In this document: positions 24,804 to 33,373 of the stretch, one piece after another
Position numbering within the stretch: the first letter of the stretch is position 1
Layout of the letters: every line of letters starts with the position of its first letter
Notes under the pieces: generated by a model
Databases searched by the model: none
The model's input: only the letters and a program-made list of their open reading frames with translations
Told to the model about the DNA's origin: nothing
Made by a program: the position numbers and the translations under genes
Source: Verrucomicrobiota bacterium
GTDB taxonomy: Bacteria > Verrucomicrobiota > Verrucomicrobiia > Limisphaerales > JAFGQR01
Assembly (NCBI GenBank): GCA_016935555.1
Contig: JAFGQR010000143.1
Span: 1 to 44,963, forward strand
DNA: 44,963 nucleotides
Direction of reading: 5' to 3'

Positions 24804-26126
24804 ATGACCCCTCACCCTCCCGCCCTCAATACCTCCGAAGCCGCCGCCGCCGCCGTCCCCGCCCCCACCCCCGCGGTCACCATCCGCGTGTTGGGCGTGG
24901 GCGATGCCGGCTGCAATGTCGCCGCGCACCTGGCGCGCGACCCGCTCCCGCACGTCAGCTTCGCCGGCCTGAACACCAATGCGCGCGCCCTGGCCCAAAC
25001 CGTCCTGCCCACCCAGCTGAGCCTCGGCGCGCGGATGATGCGCGGACTCGGCACCGGCGGGGACCCGGAGCGGGGCCGCGCGGCGGCGGAAGTCGACATG
25101 GCGGGCATTCGGGGGCTGTGCGAGGGGGCGGACATTGTGTTTCTGGTCGTGGGGCTCGGGGGCGGCACGGGCACCGGCGCGGGCCCGGTGGTGGCGCGGG
25201 CGGCGCGGGAGCAGGGCGCGCTGGTGCTGGTGGCCGCCATTCTGCCGTTCGCATGCGAAGGCCAGCGCCGCCAGCGCCAGGCGCAGATCGGCTTGCACGA
25301 CCTGAAAAAGGCCGCCGACGTGGTCATTTGCGTGCCCAACCAGAATGTGTTCAAGCTGATCGACGACGGCACCAGCCTGCTGCACGCCTTTGCGCTCACC
25401 AACGAACTCGTTGCTCAGGGCCTGCGCGGCATCTGGCGTCTGCTGTCCAAACCCGGGCTGCTCAACGCGGATTTCGCCGATCTCTGCGCGCTCACCCAGG
25501 GCAAACACGCCGAAAGCGCCCTGGCCACCGCCGAAGCCAGCGGCGAAAACCGCGTCCAAGCCGCCCTCGACCAAATCCGGTCCCACCCCCTCCTCGAGTC
25601 GGGCCAGGCGCTGTCCAACGCCGCCGGCGTGCTCGTCAGCCTCTCGGGAGGACCCGGCCTGGCGATGTCGGAAGTCCACCGCTTGATGGAGGAGATCAAC
25701 CAGCAGGCCGAAAACGCCCACGTGGTGCTCGCGGCCTCCCTCGACGACACCCTCGGCGACCGCCTGCAGGTGACGCTCATCGCGTCGCGTCCCGGCGCCG
25801 GGGAACCCCCGGCCGCCGCCGCACCCTCCGAAGAGTCTCTCATCGCCCCGGAAATCCAATCCCAACTCGTCGAACCCCTGAGTTCCCCACGGCCCGCGTC
25901 GCGTTTTTTGCCGCCGCCGCCCGAGCTCACTGCCGAGCAGACGGAGCAGCTCTGGACCCAACAGGAAGGTTGCGGCGGTCGGCGCCTCAAGTCCCGGTTC
26001 CGACAGGGCCAGTTGCCTCTTGAAATCGTCTCCAAGGGCCGCTTCGAGAAAAGCGAGCCCACCATCCACCGCGGCGAAGACCTCGACGTGCCGACGTATG
26101 TGCGCCGCGGAGTCGCCCTGAACTGA
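24804..26126 (+). CDS. ftsZ: Cell division GTPase FtsZ, divergent form
   Basis: A 440-residue tubulin homologue forming the division ring. The tubulin signature GGGTGTG is intact (residues 119-125), with NTNARAL and LSLGARMMRGLGTGGDPERG before it. The synergy (T7) loop reads LNADFADLCALTQGK where most FtsZs have NVDFADV. The first nucleotide loop is GVGDAGCNV, not GVGGAGGNAV. The C-terminal conserved peptide is recognisable as DLDVPTYVRR, joined by a ~95-residue Pro/Ser/Glu linker, and should bind FtsA. The N-terminus carries an extra ~25-residue Pro/Ala stretch. Divergence in G-loops may change GTP kinetics; it is the only FtsZ in view. Confidence 0.95.
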   Translation: MTPHPPALNTSEAAAAAVPAPTPAVTIRVLGVGDAGCNVAAHLARDPLPHVSFAGLNTNARALAQTVLPTQLSLGARMMRGLGTGGDPERGRAAAEVDMAGIRGLCEGADIVFLVVGLGGGTGTGAGPVVARAAREQGALVLVAAILPFACEGQRRQRQAQIGLHDLKKAADVVICVPNQNVFKLIDDGTSLLHAFALTNELVAQGLRGIWRLLSKPGLLNADFADLCALTQGKHAESALATAEASGENRVQAALDQIRSHPLLESGQALSNAAGVLVSLSGGPGLAMSEVHRLMEEINQQAENAHVVLAASLDDTLGDRLQVTLIASRPGAGEPPAAAAPSEESLIAPEIQSQLVEPLSSPRPASRFLPPPPELTAEQTEQLWTQQEGCGGRRLKSRFRQGQLPLEIVSKGRFEKSEPTIHRGEDLDVPTYVRRGVALN

Positions 26127-26696
26127 CTCCGGTCCAAATCAAATGAAATCGAATACGTCGTCCCCCGTTTCCATCCAATCCCCAGCCTCCTGTCCGGGCA
26201 TCGAAGTGCCTCCGACACCGATCCGGTGCGGCACGGTTCGCAGGCGGACAGGAGGGCGGCAGGTCAAAAGAATCTGGCTGACCTCCGCAACGTTGAGCCG
26301 GCCGCGCTGTTTGATCACAGTGGACGCGGTGATTGCGTTCGGCGCTCTTTGACGATGGACGGTTGGACCGGGACGGCCTGCGGGCCGGCCCGGCTTGTCA
26401 CGGATGATTTTCTTCATCGGAGGAAAACTGAGAACTATGGCTCGCGAGGCGCGGCAGGTGAAAGGGTTTTGCTAAAAAACCGCCCGAAGTAAAGGATGCC
26501 TCCCACACAACAGTCCCTCAACTGAGACCGGGCATCCTGCCTCGCGAGCCCTCCCTCCTCCCCTTCTTCCGTCGCTCCCCCATGCTTGTCCCCGCCGGCG
26601 GAGCTTTGTCTCCGTCCCGGCGTCCCGCGCCCGGCGTTGCTGCCGGGCGGTTTCGATTTGACTTGCCGGGTCGGTGCGTGATGGTAACAGGGAAGT
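26127..26696. other. 570-bp intergenic region between ftsZ and the WXG/FtsK operon
   Basis: No convincing gene on either strand. A small hairpin, GGTTTT-GCTAA-AAAACC, lies near 26466-26481 and could end the ftsZ transcript, though it lacks a T-run. The right end carries the candidate promoter described next. The size of the gap argues that the following operon is transcribed separately from the dcw genes. Confidence 0.5.
26658..26687 (+). promoter_or_regulatory. Candidate promoter of the WXG/FtsK operon
   Basis: TTGACT (26658-26663) is a five-of-six match to the -35 consensus. A weak -10-like TGGTAA lies 18 bp later (26682-26687), and AGGGAAG, a possible ribosome-binding site, follows at about 26689-26695. 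The -10 is poor, and the leader before the ATG at 26697 would be very short, which favours use of the second ATG at 26712. Confidence 0.3.
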
Positions 26697-26969
26697 ATGC
26701 CACAGGCAATCATGGATCCGGCCGAAGTGAAGCGCTTCGCCGAGGAACTCCAACGGTTCAACCGGGATCTGCAAAGCCGCTTGGGGTCGCTGCAGGCACG
26801 CTTCGCGGCGCTCGGGGAAACCTGGCAGGACCAGGAACACAACAAGTTCTCCGACGAGTTCAAACAGACCGTCAAGGTGCTGAAAAAATTCGTCGAGGTG
26901 GCTGATCTGCACGTGCCCTACCTCCTGCGCAAAGCCCAACGCATCGAGGAATACCTCGGCCAACGCTGA
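26697..26969 (+). CDS. WXG100-like small helical protein (W-x-D variant)
   Basis: A 90-residue, all-helical protein of the ESAT-6/WXG100 size class. A second ATG five codons in gives 85 residues. Helix 1 (AEVKRFAEELQRFNRDLQSR, then LQARFAALGET) leads to a turn with TWQDQEHNKFSDEF, where the canonical W-x-G is W-Q-D, and helix 2 continues KQTVKVLKKFVEVADLHVPY to the end. WXG100 proteins are secreted as helical-hairpin dimers by FtsK/SpoIIIE-type ATPases. Here it heads a four-gene operon ending with such an ATPase, spaced 2 bases from the next gene. No signal peptide. Secretion is inferred, not shown. Confidence 0.72.
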   Translation: MPQAIMDPAEVKRFAEELQRFNRDLQSRLGSLQARFAALGETWQDQEHNKFSDEFKQTVKVLKKFVEVADLHVPYLLRKAQRIEEYLGQR

Positions 26970-26971
26970 CC

Positions 26972-27571
26972 ATGCCCGAAGGCGCCCACGTCACCTCCGT
27001 CGAAGCGATCGACGCGTTCCGCGCCAGCCTGCTCGTCTACACCACCAAGGCCCGTCCCGTGCTCGAAGAGGCCTGCGACGAGGTGTCTCGCACCCGCCAG
27101 TGGCTCGAATCCGACCGCCGCATCCACTGGGAACACCAGGTCCGACGCCGCCTGCGCGACCTCGAACAGGCCCAGCAAACCCTCTTTAGCGCAGGCCTCT
27201 CCAACCTGCGCGAAGCCACCGCCGCCGAAAAAGCCGCCGTCCAGCGCGCCCGCCGCGCGCTCGCCGACGCCGAAGCCAAGCTGAAGCTCGTCAAGCGCTG
27301 GCACCTCGAGTTCGACCACCGCGTCGAACCCCTGCTCAAACAACTCGAACACCTCCGCACGGTGCTGGCCCACCTCATGCCCAAAGCCGCCGCCTTCCTC
27401 GCCCTCACCCTCAAGAGCCTCGACGCCTACACCGGCGTCCCCACCCCCGCCGCCGACCCCCCCCCGCCCCCCGCATCGGAAGAGCCTGACGCCGCCCCCG
27501 ACACCGCCGGCGCCGGCGCCGCGCCGCCCGCGCGCGCGCCCGACCCGTCCCCCGACGGAGGCGGCCCATGA
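26972..27571 (+). CDS. Coiled-coil protein of the WXG/FtsK operon
   Basis: A 199-residue protein of unknown family. Residues 1-150 are alpha-helical with heptad character: FRASLLVYTTKARPVLEEA, RTRQWLESDRRIHWEHQVRR, EKAAVQRARRALADAEAKLK, HRVEPLLKQLEHLRTVLAHL. The final ~45 residues are Pro/Ala/Asp-rich and disordered. No signal peptide or membrane helix. Its length and long antiparallel-helix pattern resemble the N-terminal targeting domains of type VII substrates (LXG-like) without any toxin domain, so it could be a substrate, chaperone or structural rod. It overlaps the next gene by four bases. Confidence 0.65.
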   Translation: MPEGAHVTSVEAIDAFRASLLVYTTKARPVLEEACDEVSRTRQWLESDRRIHWEHQVRRRLRDLEQAQQTLFSAGLSNLREATAAEKAAVQRARRALADAEAKLKLVKRWHLEFDHRVEPLLKQLEHLRTVLAHLMPKAAAFLALTLKSLDAYTGVPTPAADPPPPPASEEPDAAPDTAGAGAAPPARAPDPSPDGGGP

Positions 27572-27780
27572 ACCTCAACGCCACCGGAAAATCCCTCGTC
27601 GTGCTCACGAAGGACCTGTCCCTCCTCTGGGAACAAACCCAAGCCAGCTGGCACGATGCCCGCAGCCGGGAGTTCGAGCGCCAGTACCTGGCGGAACTGC
27701 TGGCCAGCGTCGACCACGCGCTCCCCGTCCTCGAACAGCTCGACAAGGTCATTGCCAAGGTGAGGAGCGACTGTGAGTAG
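27568..27780 (+). CDS. Second tiny W-x-D helical-hairpin protein
   Basis: A 70-residue helical protein. Its centre reads LLWEQTQASWHDARSREFER, followed by helix QYLAELLASVDHALPVLEQL. The spacing W-x-D-x5-F-x3-[FY] is the same as in the 90-residue protein that starts the operon, so the two may be diverged members of one fold and could pair as EsxA/EsxB do. It is shorter than classical WXG100 proteins. It is coupled to both neighbours: ATGA overlap before and an eight-base overlap with the ATPase start after. Function unknown. Confidence 0.65.
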   Translation: MNLNATGKSLVVLTKDLSLLWEQTQASWHDARSREFERQYLAELLASVDHALPVLEQLDKVIAKVRSDCE

Positions 27781-30700
27781 TCACCTCAGCGTCAGCGAAA
27801 CCATCGACCTGCTGGATCGCCTCAAAACCGCGATCCGCACCGCCGCCGCCGCCGAGGAAAAACTCGAGCACGACTACCGCCTCCAATCCGGGGCCGCCGC
27901 CAAAAGCCTCGAGCAATCCGCCGAAACCAACGCCGCCCGCCGCGCCGACGATCTCCAGCGGGCCGAAGCCGCCTGGAAGGACACGCGCGCCCGGCTCCAG
28001 GCCCGCTACGAACGCCGCCTCGCCCGCTTCCAGCAAGCCCGCCAGTCCAGCCAACACCACCTCGCCGAACGCATCGATCACGAGGAGGGCCGGCGCAAAT
28101 ACGCCGCCCAAAAAGGCCTCATCGAAACCGAGCGCGAACGCAAGGAGAACCTCGCGCGCAACGACGAAACCCTGGCCGAGTTCAGCCGCCAGCTCGCCGA
28201 AAACCGCGAGGCCTTCGTTGCCCTCGAGGCCGCCACCGCCCACGCCTTCCGCGGCTACCCCCCGTTCGTCGCCCGCCTCACCGCCCCTCCGGCGCCGCCC
28301 CCGCCCGATCCCGCCGCGGACGAATACCAGCTCCTCGAGACGCTCCACGACCGCCACGCGAAAGCCGACGCCGATCTTGGCCGCTTCGAACGGTTCCTGT
28401 TCGCGCGCATGTTCCGCGACCTTGCCCTGGGGTTCTGGATCCTCCTGATCGTCGTCGGCTGCGGCGTCGCCGTGCCCGTGCTCCGCTACTTCGGCAGCCA
28501 TCACCTCACCTATCCCCATGCCGCCGCCCTCATGGGCGCCCTCCTCGCCCTCCTCCTCGCCCTTTATTTCTACGGCCGCCGCCAAGCCGGCCCCCTCGCC
28601 GCCTCCCTCGCCCAAGACCTCGAATCCGCCCGCCAACTCCATAACGCCGCCCTCGAAAAAGCCCAGGCCCGCCACGCCCGCGAGATCGAACGCATCCAGG
28701 CCGAAGCCCAAAACCGCGCCCGCCAGCTCGAACAGGACTGGCAGACGGCCGTCGAGCAAAGCGCCGCCGTCCGCGAGTCCGCGCCGGCCCGGCTCGAGGC
28801 CAGGGCGCGGCGTGTGGCCGACAAGCTGGAGCGCTGGCACCAGGCGCGCCGCCGGCAGCTCGAACGCGACCAGGCCGCGGCCCGGACCCGCCTTGACCGG
28901 GAGACGGCCGCGCAGCAACAGCAGCTGAACGCCACCCACGCCGCCCGCCGCCGGCAGCTCGACGCCGAACACCAGGCGCGCTGGGCCGAGCTTCAAGCGG
29001 ACTGGACCCGCCGGCTGGGACCTGTCTACGACGCCCTCAGGCGGTCCGCCGCCGCCGCGGCGGCGGCCTTTCCGCCGTGGGAGCCGGAGCGGTGGGACTT
29101 GTGGACGCCGCCGGCTGCGTTTCACAACGCCGCGCCATTCGGATCGCTCGAGGTGGACGTCTCCCAACTCGCCGAAACCCTCCCCAAAGACGCGCGCCTC
29201 GCCCTGCCCGGCCCCGCCCGATTCACCGCCCCGCTCGTCCTCGTCTATCCCCAGCGCGGCTCCATCCTGTTCGAAACCACCCGCTCCGGCGGCGAAACCG
29301 CGGTCGCCGCCCTCAACAACATCGTGTTCCGCCTCCTGGCCGTGTCGCCGCCCGGCAAGGTCAGCTTCACCATCATTGACCCCCTGAAGCTCGGCCAGAA
29401 TTTCGCCGGCATCATGCACCTGGCCGATTTCGAGGACAACCTGATCAACAACCGCATCTGGACCCAGACCGCGCAGATCGAACAGCGCCTGGCGGACCTG
29501 AACGAGCACATGGAAAAGGTCATCCAGATGTACCTCCGCAACGAATACGCCACCATCGCCGAATACAACGCCCAAGCCGGCAACATCGCCGAAAAACATC
29601 ACTTCGTCGTCATCGCGGATTTCCCCGTCAACTTCAGCGAAACCGCCACCCGCCGCCTTCTCCACATCGCCGCCAGCGGCGCCCGCTGCGGCGTCTACAC
29701 CCTCATCCACTGGGACCATCGCCACCCCGCGCCGCCGGACTTTGTCCCTGACGATCTTCGCAAGAGCAGCGTGTGCATCCAGTGCTCCGCGAACCAGTTG
29801 CTCCTGGCAAACCCGCCCGTTCCGGGCACCCGCGTCCTTCCCGAGGCGCCACCCGAACCCGCCCTGGCCACCGGGTTCCTGCAGAAAGTCGGCCAGTCCA
29901 GCCGTGGCGCCAACCGCGTCGAAGTGCCCTTCAGCCAGGTTGCCCCGGCCGATCCGGAGATGTGGACGCTGGAGACCACCGAGGAACTGCGCGTGCCCAT
30001 CGGACGCTCGGGCGCCACCAAGCTCCAATACCTCGCCATCGGCAAAGGCACCCGCCAACACGCGCTCGTCGCGGGGAAAACCGGGTCGGGCAAATCGACG
30101 TTGTTCCACGTCATCATCACGAATCTCGCCCTCTGGTGCAGCCCCGAGCAGGTCGAGTTTTACCTGGTCGACTTCAAAAAGGGCGTCGAGTTCAAGGGGT
30201 ATGCCGCCCGACGCCTCCCCCAGGCGCGCGTGGTGGCCATCGAAAGCGACCGCGAATTCGGCCTGAGCGTGCTGCAGCGGGTCGATGAGGAACTGAAACG
30301 GCGCGGCGACCTTTTCCGCCAGCTCGGCGTCCAGGATCTCCCCGGCTACAAGCGCGCCGGCGGCAACGCCCCCATGCCCCGCTCGCTCCTCATCATCGAC
30401 GAGTTCCAGGAGTTCTTTGTCGAAGACGACCGCATCTCGCAGGCCGCCGCGGTGCTCCTCGACCGCATCGTCCGCCAGGGCCGCGCCTTCGGCATCCATG
30501 TCCTGCTCGGCTCCCAGACCCTCGGCGGCGCCTACACCCTCGCCCGCACCACCCTCGGCCAGATGGTCATCCGCATCGCTCTCCAATGCAATGAAGCCGA
30601 TGCCTACCTGATCATGGACGAAAACAACGCCGCCCCGCGCCTGCTCTCCCGCCCCGGCGAGGGCATCTACAACGACATGGCCGGCATGCAGGAAGGCAAC

Positions 30701-31693
30701 AGCCCCTTCCAGGCCGTCTGGCTCTCCGATGCCGACCGCGACGCCTGCCTCCAGCGCGTCCGCACCCGGGCCGACGGCGTCCCGACCCCGTATCCCGGCC
30801 CCATCGTCTTCGAGGGCAACGCTCCCGCCGATGTCCGCGAGAACCAGCCGCTCCAGACCCTCCTTGGCGCCTCCCGGATCCAACCGGCCCCGGCCGCCCG
30901 GATCTGGCTCGGCGCCCCCAACTCCATCAAAGGCCCCACCGAAGCCCTCTTCCAAAAACGCAGCGGCAGCCACCTCCTCCTCGTCGGCCAGCGCGATGAA
31001 GCCATCCTCGCCATCTTCACCCTGGGCCTCGTCGCCCTCGCCGCCCAATACCCCGCGTCCACCGTCCGCTTCGTCCTCCTCGAATCCCTGGCCCCCGGCT
31101 CTCCGGGCCGCGCCTGGATCGACCGCGTCGTCGGCGCCATCCCCCACGATCTCACCCTCGCCAAAGCCGGCGCTCTCGGCGCCGTCATGACCAGCCTGAC
31201 CCAGGACCTCGACCGCCGCGCCGAGGACGAATCCCGCGCCGCGCCCGCCGTGTTTCTGTTCATCCACGGGCTGCAGCACTTCAAGAAACTCCGGCAGGAT
31301 GAGGACATGGGTTTCTCCCTCGACGACACCGCCACGCAGGCCAAGCCCGCGGCCCAACTCCTCAAACTGGTCAACGAAGGGGCCGCCCACGGCATCCACG
31401 TCGTCGCCGCCGTTGACACCTACAACAACGTCAACCGGTTCCTCGGCCGCAAAGCCCTTAACGAATTCGAAATGCGCGTCCTCTTCCAGATGAGCGCCAA
31501 CGATTCCGCCAGCTTGTGCGACGACCCCAAGGCCAGCGCCCTCGGCCTCCATCGCGCCTTGTTCTTCAATGAACAGGAGGGCACCCTCGAAACCTTCCGT
31601 CCCTACGCCCTGCCCCCCGCCGAATGGCTCGACCACGCCCGCACCCACCTCGACCGCCTCGCCAGATGCGCGCCGCGCCCGCGGGCGTCCTGA
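27773..31693 (+). CDS. Membrane FtsK/SpoIIIE ATPase with EccC/EssC-like architecture
   Basis: A 1306-residue protein from GTG. Order: long coiled coil (about residues 25-160), Pro-rich hinge, two membrane helices (about 217-240 and 250-270), a second coiled coil (272-440), then three FtsK/SpoIIIE-like modules. Module 1 (about 470-690) has no P-loop. Module 2 is intact: Walker A GKTGSGKST (768-776), FYLVDFKKGVEFKGY, Walker B LLIIDEFQEFF (Asp876, Glu877), and sensor-like VLLGSQTLGGAYTLAR. Module 3 (about 1040-1290) is degenerate: LLLVGQRDEAILAI for Walker A and FLFIHGLQ for Walker B. The three-module pattern after a membrane hairpin is that of type VII EccC/EssC, not the chromosomal translocase FtsK: there is no gamma domain. 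Last gene of the operon; convergent with pyrB. Confidence 0.85.
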   Translation: MSSHLSVSETIDLLDRLKTAIRTAAAAEEKLEHDYRLQSGAAAKSLEQSAETNAARRADDLQRAEAAWKDTRARLQARYERRLARFQQARQSSQHHLAERIDHEEGRRKYAAQKGLIETERERKENLARNDETLAEFSRQLAENREAFVALEAATAHAFRGYPPFVARLTAPPAPPPPDPAADEYQLLETLHDRHAKADADLGRFERFLFARMFRDLALGFWILLIVVGCGVAVPVLRYFGSHHLTYPHAAALMGALLALLLALYFYGRRQAGPLAASLAQDLESARQLHNAALEKAQARHAREIERIQAEAQNRARQLEQDWQTAVEQSAAVRESAPARLEARARRVADKLERWHQARRRQLERDQAAARTRLDRETAAQQQQLNATHAARRRQLDAEHQARWAELQADWTRRLGPVYDALRRSAAAAAAAFPPWEPERWDLWTPPAAFHNAAPFGSLEVDVSQLAETLPKDARLALPGPARFTAPLVLVYPQRGSILFETTRSGGETAVAALNNIVFRLLAVSPPGKVSFTIIDPLKLGQNFAGIMHLADFEDNLINNRIWTQTAQIEQRLADLNEHMEKVIQMYLRNEYATIAEYNAQAGNIAEKHHFVVIADFPVNFSETATRRLLHIAASGARCGVYTLIHWDHRHPAPPDFVPDDLRKSSVCIQCSANQLLLANPPVPGTRVLPEAPPEPALATGFLQKVGQSSRGANRVEVPFSQVAPADPEMWTLETTEELRVPIGRSGATKLQYLAIGKGTRQHALVAGKTGSGKSTLFHVIITNLALWCSPEQVEFYLVDFKKGVEFKGYAARRLPQARVVAIESDREFGLSVLQRVDEELKRRGDLFRQLGVQDLPGYKRAGGNAPMPRSLLIIDEFQEFFVEDDRISQAAAVLLDRIVRQGRAFGIHVLLGSQTLGGAYTLARTTLGQMVIRIALQCNEADAYLIMDENNAAPRLLSRPGEGIYNDMAGMQEGNSPFQAVWLSDADRDACLQRVRTRADGVPTPYPGPIVFEGNAPADVRENQPLQTLLGASRIQPAPAARIWLGAPNSIKGPTEALFQKRSGSHLLLVGQRDEAILAIFTLGLVALAAQYPASTVRFVLLESLAPGSPGRAWIDRVVGAIPHDLTLAKAGALGAVMTSLTQDLDRRAEDESRAAPAVFLFIHGLQHFKKLRQDEDMGFSLDDTATQAKPAAQLLKLVNEGAAHGIHVVAAVDTYNNVNRFLGRKALNEFEMRVLFQMSANDSASLCDDPKASALGLHRALFFNEQEGTLETFRPYALPPAEWLDHARTHLDRLARCAPRPRAS

Positions 31694-31703
31694 CGCTCGC
31701 GGG
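31678..31703. terminator. Possible hairpin terminator between the ATPase gene and pyrB
   Basis: CCCGCGGGCGTC and GACGCTCGCGGG pair over 12 positions with one mismatch around the ATPase stop codon. It lies in the 52-bp gap between two convergent genes, but lacks a T-run on either strand. Confidence 0.35.
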
Positions 31704-31745
31704 CGGGCCTGCGGGGACGCGCGGCGGGGCGGGGCAGGGCGGGGG

Positions 31746-32687
31746 TCATTCCCCCAGAGCCTGGGGGCCCTGGCCGCCGTTGATGAGGAACAGCGCGGCC
31801 ATGCGGACCGCGAGGCCGTTGGTGACCTGCTCGAGGATCACGGAGCGCCCGCCGTCGGCGATTTCGCTGTCGATTTCCACGCCCCGGTTGATGGGGCCGG
31901 GGTGCATGATGAGGACCTCAGGCCGGGTGCGGGCGAGGCGGGCCTGGTTGAGGCCGAAAAGGCTGGCGTATTCGCCGATGCCGGGGAACATGGTTTTGCG
32001 CTGGCGCTCGTGCTGGATGCGGAGGAGGTTGATGACGTCCGCGGAGGCGATGGCGTCATCGACGTTGTGGGACACCCGGCAGCCCAGCTGTTCGAAGGTT
32101 CGCGGGACAAGCGTGGAGGGCCCGCAGAGGGTGACGTGCGCGCCGAGTTTCGTCAGCGCCCAGATATTGGACCGGGCGACGCGGCTGTAGAGGATGTCGC
32201 CGAGGATGACGACGTTGAGTCCGGCGATGCGGCCTTTTTTCTCGCGGATGGTGAAGGTGTCGAGAAGGGCCTGGGTGGGATGTTCATGGGCGCCGTCGCC
32301 GGCATTGACCACGCTGCCGGCCACGCAGCGGGCAAGAAAGTGGGGGGCGCCGGCGGCGCTGTGGCGGATGATGAAAATGTCGGCGTTGAGCGCCTCGAGG
32401 TTGCGGGCGGTGTCCTTGAGGGTTTCGCCCTTTTTGAACGAGGACGCCTCGGCGTTGAAGTTGATGACGTCGGCGCTGAGGCGCACGGCGGCGAGTTCGA
32501 AGCTGGTGCGGGTGCGCGTGGAGGGTTCGATGAAGAGGTTGACAACGGTCTTGCCGCGCAGGGCGGGGACCTTCTTGATGGCGCGCTGGCCGACCGCCTT
32601 GAAGGCGCGCGCGGTGTCCAGCACCAGCAGAATTTCCTCGGGCGCGAGCGATTCGATGTCGAGCAGGTGTCGTCGGTGCCAGGTCAT
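31746..32687 (-). CDS. pyrB: Aspartate carbamoyltransferase catalytic chain
   Basis: A 313-residue enzyme of pyrimidine synthesis joining carbamoyl phosphate and aspartate. The carbamoyl-phosphate motif is [15 protein letters not shown]. Further blocks are [50 protein letters not shown] and the aspartate-side [12 protein letters not shown]. Length is typical of a catalytic chain; no regulatory chain (pyrI) or dihydroorotase gene is adjacent. It lies 12 bases after pyrR on the same strand, so the two form an operon. Confidence 0.96.
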   Translation of the reverse strand: MTWHRRHLLDIESLAPEEILLVLDTARAFKAVGQRAIKKVPALRGKTVVNLFIEPSTRTRTSFELAAVRLSADVINFNAEASSFKKGETLKDTARNLEALNADIFIIRHSAAGAPHFLARCVAGSVVNAGDGAHEHPTQALLDTFTIREKKGRIAGLNVVILGDILYSRVARSNIWALTKLGAHVTLCGPSTLVPRTFEQLGCRVSHNVDDAIASADVINLLRIQHERQRKTMFPGIGEYASLFGLNQARLARTRPEVLIMHPGPINRGVEIDSEIADGGRSVILEQVTNGLAVRMAALFLINGGQGPQALGE

Positions 32688-32699
32688 GCGGGCGGCGCC

Positions 32700-33248
32700 T
32701 CAATCTTTCTCCAGATAGACCACGTCCTCGTCGGTTTCCTCCTTCAGGCGCACATCCACGCGTTCCCGCACGCCGGTGGAAACGTTCTTGCCGACAAAAT
32801 CCGCCTTGATGGGGAGTTCGCGGTGCCCGCGATCGATCAGCACCGCGAGCTGGACGCGCTGGGGGCGGCCGAAATCGTTGAGGGCGTCCAGGGCGGCGCG
32901 GGCGGTGCGTCCGCGGAACAGGACGTCATCGACCAGGACGACCGTTTTGTGGTTCAGGTCGAACGGGATAACGGTGGGGTAGACCTTGGGGGCGGCCTTG
33001 TGGTTGAGGTCGTCCCGGTGCATGGCGACGTCCAGTTGTCCGACGGGGACCGGGTGGTGCCAGAGGCGTCCGAGCAGGGCGGCCAGGCGCCGGGCCAGGT
33101 GGATGCCGCCGCTCTGCACGCCCACCAGGGCGACCTTGCGGCTGTCCTCGTTGCGCTTCACAATGTCGTGCGCCATGCGCGAAAGCAGCCGCCGCATGTC
33201 CGCTTCGGTGAGGAGAACCGTCCTGGGAGTGGCGCGGGGTTCAGCCAT
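32700..33248 (-). CDS. pyrR: PyrR bifunctional pyrimidine regulator/uracil phosphoribosyltransferase
   Basis: A 182-residue type I phosphoribosyltransferase. The PRPP loop is TVVLVDDVLFRGRTARAALD, with VALVGVQSGGIHLARRL before it and LAVLIDRGHRELPIKADFVG after, all family hallmarks. In Gram-positive bacteria PyrR binds pyr mRNA leaders to cause attenuation. I searched the sequence upstream of this gene for the purine-rich PyrR loop and saw no convincing copy, so here it may act mainly as an enzyme or regulate another transcript. It leads the pyrR-pyrB operon. Confidence 0.93.
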   Translation of the reverse strand: MAEPRATPRTVLLTEADMRRLLSRMAHDIVKRNEDSRKVALVGVQSGGIHLARRLAALLGRLWHHPVPVGQLDVAMHRDDLNHKAAPKVYPTVIPFDLNHKTVVLVDDVLFRGRTARAALDALNDFGRPQRVQLAVLIDRGHRELPIKADFVGKNVSTGVRERVDVRLKEETDEDVVYLEKD

Positions 33249-33373
33249 AACGCGACCGGGAGGCCCTGCCGCGCGGGCCGTCGGGGGTTCGGAGGAGCTT
33301 GAGGTTCATGCTGCCGTGGCAATCCTGCGGGCAACCTGCGAGAACGGCCGGTTCCCGCGGTTGGCGCCCGAGG

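Noticed and set aside
26139-26417. A 92-residue leftward frame in the ftsZ-WXG gap
   Set aside because: Arg/Pro-rich, no recognisable pattern, no ribosome-binding site, and no partner gene on that strand.
27749-31648. A 1299-residue open frame on the minus strand opposite the FtsK/SpoIIIE gene
   Set aside because: It is a GC-driven antisense shadow: Gly/Ala/Val/Glu-rich with no domain, while the plus strand has Walker motifs and membrane helices.
33249-33373. A PyrR-binding attenuator in the leader of pyrR
   Set aside because: I looked for the conserved purine-rich hairpin loop and a terminator with T-run on the minus strand and found neither.
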